A DNA stretch of 64,000 nucleotides, from positions 4,712,001-4,776,000 of the forward strand of contig NZ_AP024600.1 in NCBI RefSeq assembly GCF_036322585.1. The letters run 5' to 3'. Position numbers and translations under genes: made by a program. Source of the stretch: Luteolibacter sp. LG18 (GTDB lineage Bacteria > Verrucomicrobiota > Verrucomicrobiia > Verrucomicrobiales > Akkermansiaceae). Below the pieces are notes generated by a model, which saw only the letters and a program-made list of their open reading frames with translations, was not told the DNA's origin and searched no databases. Below are positions 8,791 through 16,935 of the stretch, piece by piece. Position 1 is the stretch's first letter, and every line of letters begins with the position of its first letter.

Positions 8791-10359
8791 TCAGGCGTGC
8801 GTGAGCGCTTCCTCGAACGCCGCGCGGATCGTTTCGAACGACTCGATGCCGGTCGAGACGCGCAGCAGGTTCGCGGGCACGCCGCAGTCCTCCGTCCACT
8901 CCAGCTCGTGGTAGTGCGCGAGCAGCGTGTAGGGGCAGGCCAGCGTGAAGATCGTGCCGAAGCTCGGGCCCTTGCACACCTTGAGGTTGTCGAAGACCTT
9001 CGGCGTGCGCTTCTGGTTCTTCAGCACGAAGGAGAGCAGGCCGCCGTAGCCGCCGCCCTTGGCCTTCACCGCGTCGTAGTTCGTCGTGTCGCCCAGCGAG
9101 GGGTGCCACACCGTTTCCACGGCGGGATGTGCGGCCAGCCAAGCGGCCAGTTCCGCACCGTTGGCATTCACCGTCGCCATGCGCTCCTCGTAGCCCTTCA
9201 GGTTCGAAAGCAGCACCTCGGCATCGCCGATGTAAAGCGGAGCGGTCTCCGTGGACTCGATGGCGAGGAACTCGCGGAACGCATTCGCATGTGGGGAATC
9301 CGGACGCACGGTGGCCGCACCGGCCATCACGTCGCCCATGCCGGAAAGCCACTTGGTGAGGCTGCCCGTCACCACATCGGCGAAACGCAGGCCCTGAATG
9401 TTCGCAGGCCCGCCCGCGGAATCATCGATGATGAAGGGAGTGCCACCCTCCGCGCAAGCGGCGGCGAGGCGGGCGAGGTCCGCGGTATGCAGCAGCGGGT
9501 TGCTCGGAGCCTCCGTGAAAACGCCCGCGAACTCACCTTGGCGGATGCGCTGCAGCGCCTCGTCGAACGACTCGCCGGTGGCATCGTTGAGATACACCAC
9601 GCCGTTTCCGAAAAGCTCCTGGATCTTCAGGCAATCGACATACGGGAACTCCAGTTGCAGCGTCTTCTTGCCCTCCTTCACCCCCGGCAGCGCTCGCAGC
9701 ACCGCAGTCACCGCGGCCATGCCGCTGGAGAAGATGAAGGCATCCTCCGGCTCCGCCCCCGCCAGCTTGGCGATGCGGCGCGCGATGAGATGGGACTTCG
9801 AGCCCTCGCGGAGATTGTTCTCCAGGAAATCCTGAGCTTGGCGGCTGCTCACCACCTCGCCGGAAAAGCGCCAGTAGAGGTCGGCATCCTGCTTCGCCTT
9901 CTGCGGCACCACCAGCGCCTGCAGGCCGCTGAGACTGGCGATGCGGATCGCGGTCTCGGCGCGGCGTTCCACCCAACGCTGGGCGCGCTGCACCGCCCCG
10001 CGGGTCGGCAACACCACCACGTGCTCGTCTTCCAGCGCGATCTCGGCCCTCGCCGCGGCGAAGAGACGCTCGACCTGCGGGTGCTTGAAAAAGCGTGGGT
10101 ATCCGGCACGCATGCGGCGGGTCACCTTGTCGCGACCCTCCTCATAGCCGACGACCGCGTCCCACGTGGGCAGGCATACCGAGCAAGCATGCGCGGAGTC
10201 CGGCAACGGCACGCCCAGATCATCCTCGGTCCATGCCGGATCCGCCATCAGGTCGCGCGGCTCCCGGTCGTCATGGCTGGTCCCGGCGCGGTGCGCCAAG
10301 CGCACGCGTTCAGTCAGGGTCGAAACCGTGGTGGATACTTCTGAATCTCCGTCACTCAT
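8791..10359 (-). CDS. Cystathionine gamma-synthase-like PLP enzyme of the fungal (STR2/MET) type
   Basis: A 522-residue Cys/Met metabolism PLP-dependent enzyme. The PLP lysine is in VTGSLTKWLSGMGDVMAG and the cofactor site in FSSGMAAVTAVLRAL; TEAPSNPLL and IIDDS are further family motifs. The N-terminal 95 residues are unlike bacterial MetB but match the extension of fungal cystathionine gamma-synthases: a HAxSVxLPTW segment (57-66, here HACSVCLPTW), VVGYEEG and MRAGYPRFFKH. The reaction would be replacement of an activated homoserine's acyl or phosphate group by cysteine. An upstream in-frame start (10452) would add 31 unlike residues; ATG 10359 is preferred. The 350-base upstream leader holds strong hairpins. 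Possible interkingdom relationship is discussed under findings. Confidence 0.85.
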   Translation of the reverse strand: MSDGDSEVSTTVSTLTERVRLAHRAGTSHDDREPRDLMADPAWTEDDLGVPLPDSAHACSVCLPTWDAVVGYEEGRDKVTRRMRAGYPRFFKHPQVERLFAAARAEIALEDEHVVVLPTRGAVQRAQRWVERRAETAIRIASLSGLQALVVPQKAKQDADLYWRFSGEVVSSRQAQDFLENNLREGSKSHLIARRIAKLAGAEPEDAFIFSSGMAAVTAVLRALPGVKEGKKTLQLEFPYVDCLKIQELFGNGVVYLNDATGESFDEALQRIRQGEFAGVFTEAPSNPLLHTADLARLAAACAEGGTPFIIDDSAGGPANIQGLRFADVVTGSLTKWLSGMGDVMAGAATVRPDSPHANAFREFLAIESTETAPLYIGDAEVLLSNLKGYEERMATVNANGAELAAWLAAHPAVETVWHPSLGDTTNYDAVKAKGGGYGGLLSFVLKNQKRTPKVFDNLKVCKGPSFGTIFTLACPYTLLAHYHELEWTEDCGVPANLLRVSTGIESFETIRAAFEEALTHA

Positions 10360-10525
10360 GCAGGGCCTTTGGTCGGTCTGGAATCCGTTGTTGGGATAAG
10401 CTGGAAAGGGCGCGTGGTGCGCGGCTCGGGAAGCGGCCCGACCGCTTGCCATCCGCTCGAATCACCTGGGGTTCTCGACCTGATGGTTTTGCCAATTCGG
10501 CGGTAGTGGATGGCGAAATCGTCAA

Positions 10526-10620
10526 GGAGGAGCACCGGGAATGGTTCCCCGATCGGCCTCCTCCGGTGAATCCACCCGGTGGAGGGTGGCCGACGCGCGG
10601 ACTCTGACACGAGCCACCCC
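10526..10620 (-). promoter_or_regulatory. Structured leader upstream of the cystathionine gamma-synthase gene
   Basis: The 351 bases between 10360 and 10710 carry no convincing gene. Read on the minus strand they hold GGGTGGC (near 10619-10612), GCCACCC (10590-10584) and GGGTGG (10577-10572). The middle segment can pair with either neighbour, giving two mutually exclusive hairpins. Next comes a two-tier hairpin with outer arms GGAGGAG (10564-10558) and CTCCTCC (10532-10526) and inner arms GGGAA/TTCCC. This looks like a regulated leader for a methionine-pathway gene. It does not fit the SAM-I or SAM-II consensus I know, and is only vaguely like the SAM-IV core. Confidence 0.4.
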
Positions 10621-10710
10621 GGACGCAAGCCCCAATCCCTCCCGCCCCGGTGCGGAAATCCCCTAAATCGACTCTCCACGGCATTTGGGTATCCGGCTCG
10701 TCACGCATCT

Positions 10711-11118
10711 TCATTCCGGCGAGTTCCCCCACCCGGCCGGCCACCTGCGGAACCCCTTACCGCCCGACTTGGAAGGCAGTTCAAGGCCGCACTTCAAACC
10801 CTGTCCACGGGCGCACCGGGCCCGCAGCACCGCGATCAAACGCGGATCGGTGGCGCTCCCGTATGGCGCACCACAGGAACAGGAAGTGAAACCCTCGACC
10901 TTGCGTCGATAGCAAAGCGGGCACTCTTCAATCCGCCGGTCCCGCAGACGGTTGATCGCGGCAAGCGCCGACACCACCGCACGCCCGTCTCCAAACCACA
11001 TCCACCCGCTGCGCCGGGCACCCAACGACTCCGAAAGATCCTTCCTGAGCCGTATGTCCATCCAGACGAGGACCACCAAATGGGCCAGCAAAATGAGCAT
11101 GATCCAAAGATCACCCAT
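10711..11118 (-). CDS. Hypothetical membrane-anchored protein with a CxxC zinc-ribbon-like motif
   Basis: A 135-residue protein starting at the ATG 11118, with AAAGG a few bases upstream. The N-terminus is one transmembrane segment (about residues 4-22, LWIMLILLAHLVVLVWMDI), then a basic stretch. A compact cysteine cluster CPLC (96-99 region) and CSCG about 16 residues later could bind zinc. No family was recognised. It lies on the same strand as tRNA-Val, about 100 bases downstream. Coding status is supported by the signal-anchor and cysteine pairs but remains less certain than for its neighbours. Confidence 0.5.
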   Translation of the reverse strand: MGDLWIMLILLAHLVVLVWMDIRLRKDLSESLGARRSGWMWFGDGRAVVSALAAINRLRDRRIEECPLCYRRKVEGFTSCSCGAPYGSATDPRLIAVLRARCARGQGLKCGLELPSKSGGKGFRRWPAGWGNSPE

Positions 11119-11214
11119 AGCACCTTTCTATCATCCGGGACGGAGAGGAACCATTACAAACGCGGCTCCGTATTTGAAGAAACCCTTGAAATCAACCTGC
11201 CGGAAAGGGAGGGA

Positions 11215-11289
11215 TGGTGCGCGGTGCAGGGTTCGAACCTGCGACCCCATCGGTGTGAACGATGTGCTCTACCACTGAGCTAACCGCGC
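11215..11289 (-). tRNA. tRNA-Val(CAC)
   Basis: A complete cloverleaf on the minus strand with encoded CCA: acceptor GCGCGGT/ACCGCGC, D arm GCTC/GAGC, anticodon stem CATCG/CGATG with loop TTCACAC (anticodon CAC, reads GTG), T loop TTCGAAC. Discriminator A, then CCA at 11217-11215. Confidence 0.95.
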
Positions 11290-11356
11290 TTGCGGGTCGG
11301 GCGGATGATTAGGGTCCCCGACCCGGATTGGCAACGCTTTTCGCAACATTCTTGTT

Positions 11357-12757
11357 TCAAAATTCCACCCACTCCCCGAGCCGCGCCACCTCTACACTCC
11401 CGGAGTGCTTGGCCGCCAAAGCCTCGCGCAGGGCCGCGGCGTGATCGGGCTCGCCATGTACCAGCCAGGTTTTTTTCTTCGGTCCGCCCGTGCGATCAAA
11501 CCAATCGAGCAATTCCGAATGATCGGCGTGCCCGGAGAACGAATCGATGATCTCGATCCTCGCCCGCACCCGGTGCAGCTCACCGAAAATCGGCACCTCC
11601 TTCTCCCCGTCGCGGATGCGCCGTCCAAGCGTGTGGTCCGCGCAAAATCCCACGAACAGCACCGTCGTGCGCGGGTCCCCGATGTTGTTTTTCAGATGAT
11701 GGAGAATGCGGCCCGCCTCGCACATGCCGGACGCGGCAATGATGATCGCCCGCCCCTCGATTCCGTTCAGCTCCATCGATCCCTTCACCGATCGGACCAG
11801 CGTCAGGTTCTCGAAACCGAACGGATTCTGCTTTTCGAACAAGGTCGCATAAACCTCGTCATTGAAACATTCCGGATGCAGCCGGTAGATCTCCGTGGCG
11901 CTCACCGCCAGCGGGCTGTCCACATAAACCGGCATGTCCGGGATCCTCCCGTCCGTGAACAGTTCGTGCAGCATGAAGAGAAGCTGCTGGGTGCGCTCCA
12001 CCGCGAAGGCGGGGATCAGGATCTTTCCTCCCCGCGCCAGTGCCGCTTGGATGACTCCCGCCAAATGGTCGCCCGCTCCCGGCGGAGCCTCGTGCTCGCG
12101 ACCGCCGTAGGTGCTCTCCATGAGCACGAAATCGACGTCCGGCACCGGCACCGGATCCCGCAGGATCTCATTCCCTCCCCGCCCCACGTCTCCGGAGAAC
12201 AGGAACCGCTTCCGCTGGCCATCCGCCTCGTCGTCGATTTCCAGCAGCACCTGCGCGCTACCGAGGATGTGGCCGGCATCGATGAAGGTCACCGTCACCC
12301 CATCCGAAACCGGCAAGGGGCGATCGTAGCTCACCGTCACGAACTGCCGCAGGCACCGCTCCGCATCCTGCTGCGTGTAGAGGGGCTCCGCGGGTGCCAG
12401 CCCCTCACGCTTCCGATGCTTGTTCAGCCACTCGATGTCCCCCTCCTGGATGTGCGCGGAATCCGCCAGCATGATCTGGCACAGGTCGCGCGTGCCATCG
12501 GTGGCGTAGATGTTTCCGGTGAACCCCTTCCGGCACAGGTTCGGAAGGTTGCCCGAATGATCGATATGGGCGTGCGAAAGGATCACGCAATCGATCGACG
12601 CCGGATCGAAATACGGGAAGCAGCAGTTCACGTCGTAGGCGTGCTTCCGGCTGCCTTGGTACAAGCCGCAATCCAGAAGGATCCGCTTGCCATTGATTTC
12701 GAGAAGATGCTGGGAACCCGTGGTGGTGCCGGCCGCGCCGCAAAATCGGAGTTTCAT
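11357..12757 (-). CDS. MBL-fold beta-CASP ribonuclease/hydrolase (CPSF73/YSH1-like)
   Basis: A 466-residue metallo-beta-lactamase plus beta-CASP protein. Zinc ligands H62, H64, D66 and H67 are in SHAHIDHSGN; the next motifs are AGHILGSA, FSGDVGRGG and VLMESTYGGREH. In the beta-CASP part AASGMCEAGRILHHLKNNI and the C-terminal SFSGHADHSELLDW carry the remaining conserved acid and histidines. Proteins of this bacterial group are related to CPSF73 and are predicted RNA endonucleases or exonucleases; the physiological RNA is unknown. Length is as expected and no domain is missing. It has no evident operon partner. Upstream (12758-13039) I see no convincing gene. Confidence 0.9.
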   Translation of the reverse strand: MKLRFCGAAGTTTGSQHLLEINGKRILLDCGLYQGSRKHAYDVNCCFPYFDPASIDCVILSHAHIDHSGNLPNLCRKGFTGNIYATDGTRDLCQIMLADSAHIQEGDIEWLNKHRKREGLAPAEPLYTQQDAERCLRQFVTVSYDRPLPVSDGVTVTFIDAGHILGSAQVLLEIDDEADGQRKRFLFSGDVGRGGNEILRDPVPVPDVDFVLMESTYGGREHEAPPGAGDHLAGVIQAALARGGKILIPAFAVERTQQLLFMLHELFTDGRIPDMPVYVDSPLAVSATEIYRLHPECFNDEVYATLFEKQNPFGFENLTLVRSVKGSMELNGIEGRAIIIAASGMCEAGRILHHLKNNIGDPRTTVLFVGFCADHTLGRRIRDGEKEVPIFGELHRVRARIEIIDSFSGHADHSELLDWFDRTGGPKKKTWLVHGEPDHAAALREALAAKHSGSVEVARLGEWVEF

Positions 12758-13039
12758 CGGTTTGTTAGGATACGGTCATCCTTCCAAAAGGCGAACGATT
12801 TCGCCGCCCAACCCCTGCTGATGCCATGCTCGCAAACCGCCCATCAGCCGGGTCGCCCGGTTTCAGGAAGGCGATCTCGATGGGACGACCGCCCCGCAGA
12901 AGGAAATCCACGACTCCATGAAACGAAACCCGGAAAACACCATTCAGATAACAAATCGGCCAAATCAAAATAACAAAAAACCATTTGATGAACACATCAT
13001 CCCGCGTAAATCCACCATGCTGACATCAGCAACTATATC

Positions 13040-13474
13040 ATGAAAACAACTGCTATCGCCATTACCGCCCTACTTTCGCTTGCCGCCTCCGCATTCGCGG
13101 GTGTCGAGTCAATCTCCATCACCGGCGCCACCAGCGTCACAAGCTCGTTCGGCTCCACGGAATACGTTCAATTGGCCGGATTGGTGGTCAACGGCACCGG
13201 CTCCCCCTTCGTCGAACTGAGCTTCGACGGCGGCTCCACCTACGCATCGCCCTCCACCACCGCCTATCAGGGCCTATTCGCAGGCCCGTGTATCGTCCGG
13301 CTCCGTAGCACCAATGCGGCCGCTGGCACCAAGATGTATCTTCATCTCATCCGGGGCAGCAAATCGTCCTTCGCCGCCAATGACAGCCACCAGTCCACCC
13401 TTGATTCCAGAATGATGGCATCCTCGATCTACCGGACCTTCTCCGGAACTGCTGCGATCGTGGCCCGGAACTAA
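13040..13474 (+). CDS. Small secreted protein of unknown function
   Basis: A 144-residue protein with a clear Sec signal peptide (MKTTAIAITALLSLAASAFA, residues 1-20, cleavage after AFA). The mature part is Ser/Thr/Gly-rich and probably all-beta, e.g. ISITGATSVTSSFGSTEYVQLAG and VELSFDGGSTYASPS. No family was recognised. It is expressed alone, convergent with the type II secretion operon, with a bidirectional hairpin terminator between them. It could be a substrate of that system, but nothing beyond position says so. Confidence 0.75.
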   Translation: MKTTAIAITALLSLAASAFAGVESISITGATSVTSSFGSTEYVQLAGLVVNGTGSPFVELSFDGGSTYASPSTTAYQGLFAGPCIVRLRSTNAAAGTKMYLHLIRGSKSSFAANDSHQSTLDSRMMASSIYRTFSGTAAIVARN

Positions 13475-13526
13475 CCGCACGCCGCCCCGTAGCCAATCAC
13501 TGCTCCGAGCCCGACTAAAACAAAGA

Positions 13527-13560
13527 CCCATGCCCGGAACACCGGACATGGGCCTTTGAA
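13527..13560. terminator. Bidirectional hairpin terminator between the secreted protein gene and gspD
   Basis: CCCATG (13527-13532) and CATGGG (13547-13552) with inner CCGG/CCGG and loop AACA. On the minus strand the hairpin is followed by TCTTTGTTTTAG, a good U-rich tail; on the plus strand by CCTTTG, a weaker one. Located between two convergent genes. Confidence 0.75.
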
Positions 13561-13577
13561 AGGAATCGGAGGAACGA

Positions 13578-16178
13578 TCAGCGGCGGCCGAGGCGCGCGG
13601 GCTTCTTCGTTGCCTGGGCGTCGTAGTCCGCCGGGGCGTTGCTCTTCTTCGAAGCCGCCGGAGCGGGAGCCGCAGCCTTGTCGGACACCACCGGCACACC
13701 GTCCGGCGGAGCGATCGAGCCGGGGCCATCCCCGAAATTGCGGAGATCCGAAGCGATCTTGTAGCGGCGGTCCATGTCGTCCTGCACGGAGTCGAGCTGC
13801 TTGTCGGCGCGGACGATCGAGGGCTGCATGAAGATCAGCAACTCGGACTTCTCCTTGTCCTTGGTCGTGCTCGAGAAGAGTTTGCCGAGGCCCGGGATCT
13901 TGCTGAGGATCGGGATACCCGAAACGCTGTCGCGGTCGCGGGAGATGATCAGACCACCGAGCACCACCGTCTGGTTGTTCGGCACCGTCACCGTGGTGGT
14001 CATCTCGCGGGTGATGATCGTCGGCACGGTGAGGTCACCCACCGTCTGGTTCGCACCCACTTCATCGCTGATCAGCGCGATCTGGAGGGTGATCTCGTTC
14101 TCGGAGTTGATCAGCGGGATGACCTCCAGTTTCAGCACCACATCCTTGTACTCGATGTTGGTCTGCACGCCACCGGTGGTACCCGTGCTGCTGGCATTAT
14201 TGTAGGTGTTGGTCGGAACGGCGATCTGCTGACCGGAGGAGATGACGCCCTTCTTGTTGTTCGCCGTGTAGATGCTCGGGCGGGAGAGCACGGTGAAGTT
14301 GCCGGTCGCCTGCAGGGCGCTGAGATAGAGGCTGTAGGAGCGACCGATCGTGCCGTAGATGTTCAGACCGTTGCTGGCCGGGAAATTGGCCGGCGTCAAC
14401 AGGGCGGCCGGATTGATCGGCACCGACGGGGTGTCGGTGGTGGGGGTGCTGCCACCGGCGACACCGGTCTTCTTGTTGCCGAAGGTCTTCAGGAAATCGA
14501 CACCGTAGTCGAGGTTGTCGTTCACGGTGAGCTGGCCGAAGACGGTCGAGATCATCACCTGGTCGGCCTTCACGTCGACCTGGTTGAGGAGCTTCTCGAT
14601 GACTTCCACGCTGGCCGGCGGGCCCTGGACGATGATCGAGTTGGTGATGTTGTCCGCCACCAGCAGCGTGCGGCCGACGAGGATCGACTGCGGAGCCGTG
14701 GAAACGTTCGGATCGGAGAGGCCGGAGGAACCCAGCGAGCTGCCACCGCTGCCGGAGGAGCCCCCGAACCCACCGGAAGAACCGCTGCTGCCGAAGCCAC
14801 CCGAAGAGCTGCTGGAACCCGTCGCGCTGGTGCGGCTGCCGGTGCTCCCGCTGGTGCGACCACCCGAGGCACCACCGGTCGTGCGGCCACCGCCGCCACC
14901 GCCGAAGTTGGCGCCGGTCGAGCCCGCACCGCCGCCGCCACCGCTGCCGGTGCCAGTGCCCGTGAAGGCGCGGTTCAGGGCATTGCCCGCCACTTCGAGG
15001 AAATCGTTCGCCGCGAGGAAACGCAGGCGGCGGCGCAGGAAGTTGCGGTCGTCCGTCTTGGTGTCAAACTCATGGATCAAGGACTCCACGAACTTCAGGT
15101 CCACCGGACGGCCCATCGCGAAGATGCGGTTGGTGCGGGGATCGGGAACGATCTGGACCGGAGTGTCCTCACCCGCGGCGGTGGCCGTATTGCCACGGTT
15201 GCCGCCCTGCTGTCCCGGGACGCCCTGCGGAATGTTGTTCTCCGCACGCTGGATGCCAGCGGTGCGCTGGGCCTGCTGCTGCGTGCTGAGCAGCTCGTTG
15301 AGCGTCTGCGCCAACTCGGTCACGTCGGCATACTGGACCTTGATGAACAGCTTGCCGGACTCACCGGAGGGCTTGTCGATCTCTTCCTTGAGCTGGATCA
15401 GCTTCCGGATGACGGAGGTGTTCTCCGTGATCACGAGGGCCGAGGCATTCGCCACCGCGGCAATCGAGCCGTAGGCACCGCCCACCTGGCCGATCACCTG
15501 GTTGAAGACCTGGAGCGCCTGCTCCGGCTTCAGGTAGCGGAAAGTCATCACATAGGAGATGACGAGGTCGGAATCCGGCAGCACGTCCTCATCGCTGTAG
15601 ATCCCGGCCAATCCCTTCGGATTGTTCGCCGCGTTGCCGGCGAAAAGCAGGCGATCCACGCCTTCCTCGGCGGGCACGAACACGAAACCTTCCGTCAACG
15701 CCGACATCTTGAGAAGATCGGAGGCTTGCTTGTAGGTCAGCGGCTCCTTGACGCTCGCTTCCTGCACGAAGGAGAACTCGGCCTGCGCGGCTGCGGCGGA
15801 AACCACCACCCGGCGGCCGGTATACTTGTGATACAGGTCGGCGAGCTCATTGCCGGTGATCTTCTGCGCGTTGATCGTCTCGGTCACCTTGCGCTCGGCC
15901 AGCGGGCGGTCGTCCTGATTCGGCAGCACCTGCCCGGGCTGACCGGCCTGAGCGGCGGGACCACGGGGTGGACGGCCGCCTGGTGGAATGACTGGATTGC
16001 CCGGAATCGGATTGGCGGGTGCCGGTGCCGGCGTGGGATTGCCGGGATTGGCCGGGATGGCTGGAACAGCGGGAGGCAAGGGCGCCGCCGGGGCGGGCGC
16101 GGCCTCGTTGGCTTCCTGACCGAAGGCGCTGGAGAGCGCGATCAAGCCAACGGGGAGAATACGGCGAATGGCGTGCAT
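13578..16178 (-). CDS. gspD: Type II secretion system secretin GspD
   Basis: An 866-residue outer-membrane secretin, the gated channel of type II secretion. After a signal peptide and a Pro/Ala-rich linker (about 25-85) come the N0 domain (ITGNELADLYHKYTGRRVVV) and ring-building N domains (VMTFRYLKPEQALQVFNQVIG; LFIKVQYADVTELAQTLNELL). A long Gly/Ser/Thr-rich insert (about 430-505) interrupts the last N domain before QSILVGRTLLVADNITNSIIV. The secretin barrel follows with VVLGGLIISRDR and the family end motif GIPILSKIPGLGKLFSS. It closes the operon gspG-H-I-J-K-L-M-x-D. The low-complexity insert is longer than in enterobacterial GspD. Confidence 0.93.
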   Translation of the reverse strand: MHAIRRILPVGLIALSSAFGQEANEAAPAPAAPLPPAVPAIPANPGNPTPAPAPANPIPGNPVIPPGGRPPRGPAAQAGQPGQVLPNQDDRPLAERKVTETINAQKITGNELADLYHKYTGRRVVVSAAAAQAEFSFVQEASVKEPLTYKQASDLLKMSALTEGFVFVPAEEGVDRLLFAGNAANNPKGLAGIYSDEDVLPDSDLVISYVMTFRYLKPEQALQVFNQVIGQVGGAYGSIAAVANASALVITENTSVIRKLIQLKEEIDKPSGESGKLFIKVQYADVTELAQTLNELLSTQQQAQRTAGIQRAENNIPQGVPGQQGGNRGNTATAAGEDTPVQIVPDPRTNRIFAMGRPVDLKFVESLIHEFDTKTDDRNFLRRRLRFLAANDFLEVAGNALNRAFTGTGTGSGGGGGAGSTGANFGGGGGGRTTGGASGGRTSGSTGSRTSATGSSSSSGGFGSSGSSGGFGGSSGSGGSSLGSSGLSDPNVSTAPQSILVGRTLLVADNITNSIIVQGPPASVEVIEKLLNQVDVKADQVMISTVFGQLTVNDNLDYGVDFLKTFGNKKTGVAGGSTPTTDTPSVPINPAALLTPANFPASNGLNIYGTIGRSYSLYLSALQATGNFTVLSRPSIYTANNKKGVISSGQQIAVPTNTYNNASSTGTTGGVQTNIEYKDVVLKLEVIPLINSENEITLQIALISDEVGANQTVGDLTVPTIITREMTTTVTVPNNQTVVLGGLIISRDRDSVSGIPILSKIPGLGKLFSSTTKDKEKSELLIFMQPSIVRADKQLDSVQDDMDRRYKIASDLRNFGDGPGSIAPPDGVPVVSDKAAAPAPAASKKSNAPADYDAQATKKPARLGRR

Positions 16179-16217
16179 GAGAAACGAAAAGCGTGCGGGA
16201 TGAAAAACGGGATGAAA

Positions 16218-16931
16218 TCAGCGGTTGCCACCTTGGCTCGGAATGACCCGGGGGCGTGGAGGACGGACGTTGTTGTTATTGTTGTTTCCGCCGTCCCGTC
16301 CACCTCCGTGGTTGTTGTTGAAGCCCGCGGTGTTCGCACCACCGGCATTGCCCCCGTTGCCTCCACCGGCATTGGGCATCGGATTGCCAGCGGCCACCGG
16401 AGAGGCCTGGCCCGGCACTGGAACCGCGACAGGCATGTTGGGATTCCCCGGGTTGCCGGGGTTGCCCGGATTTCCGGGATTGCCCGGCATGCCGTTCTGG
16501 CCGGGCTGCCCCTTGGCGGGCGCCGCGGTCTTGATCACCAGCAGCTTCTCATCGAAGGCAACCACCCCGGTCTTGGAACCAGTGGAAAGCATAACGGTCA
16601 TGCTGCGTGGACCAGAATTGCCGGGCCGCACTTCCACCACCTTGTAGTCCGAAGGCTGGCCGGGGATGATCTTGATGCGCTCGTCCGGCTTCTTCTTGTT
16701 CTGAAGAACCACCATGTAGCCACCATCCACCGGCATCACCGCGCTCAGGGCGAGGTCGCCGAGGGGATTCTCTTCCGGGGGGCGAATCACTTCCGGCTTG
16801 GTCGTGAACGGGGATTGTTGCCACAGGCGGGAGTAGGTCGAATCAGGGACCTTCTTCACCACCTCGACGCCAAACGCGGCGGAGGAAGCGAAAATCGTCA
16901 GGATTGTCAGGAGAAATCGCGTCGTTTTCAT
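16218..16931 (-). CDS. Exported protein with collagen-like GNP repeats in the type II secretion operon
   Basis: A 237-residue exported protein with signal peptide MKTTRFLLTILTIFASSAAFG. Residues about 25-140 form a small folded domain (SAVMPVDGGYMVVLQNKKKPDERIKI broken into strands; KTGVVAFDEKLLVIKT). Then comes a collagen-like tract of GNPGNPGNPG type (about 148-165), and a Gly/Asn/Pro-rich tail with runs of N and NNNNNNVRPPRP. It sits between gspM and gspD, where GspC or PilP-like periplasmic linkers to the secretin occur in other systems. A GspC/PilP-like role is inference from place and topology only. Confidence 0.75.
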   Translation of the reverse strand: MKTTRFLLTILTIFASSAAFGVEVVKKVPDSTYSRLWQQSPFTTKPEVIRPPEENPLGDLALSAVMPVDGGYMVVLQNKKKPDERIKIIPGQPSDYKVVEVRPGNSGPRSMTVMLSTGSKTGVVAFDEKLLVIKTAAPAKGQPGQNGMPGNPGNPGNPGNPGNPNMPVAVPVPGQASPVAAGNPMPNAGGGNGGNAGGANTAGFNNNHGGGRDGGNNNNNNVRPPRPRVIPSQGGNR

Positions 16932-16935
16932 GACT

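Noticed and set aside
10526-10620. Known SAM riboswitch
   Set aside because: The leader lacks the SAM-I core and the SAM-II pseudoknot consensus; resemblance to the SAM-IV core is too loose to name it.
12765-12995. 76-codon minus-strand frame upstream of the beta-CASP gene
   Set aside because: It begins with a hydrophobic stretch, but the rest is Arg/Gly/Ser-rich without pattern, and there is no ribosome site or relative that I recognise.
16441-16490. Tandem DNA repeat at 16.44-16.49 kb as a mobile or CRISPR-like repeat
   Set aside because: It encodes the in-frame GNP collagen-like tract and is explained by the protein repeat.
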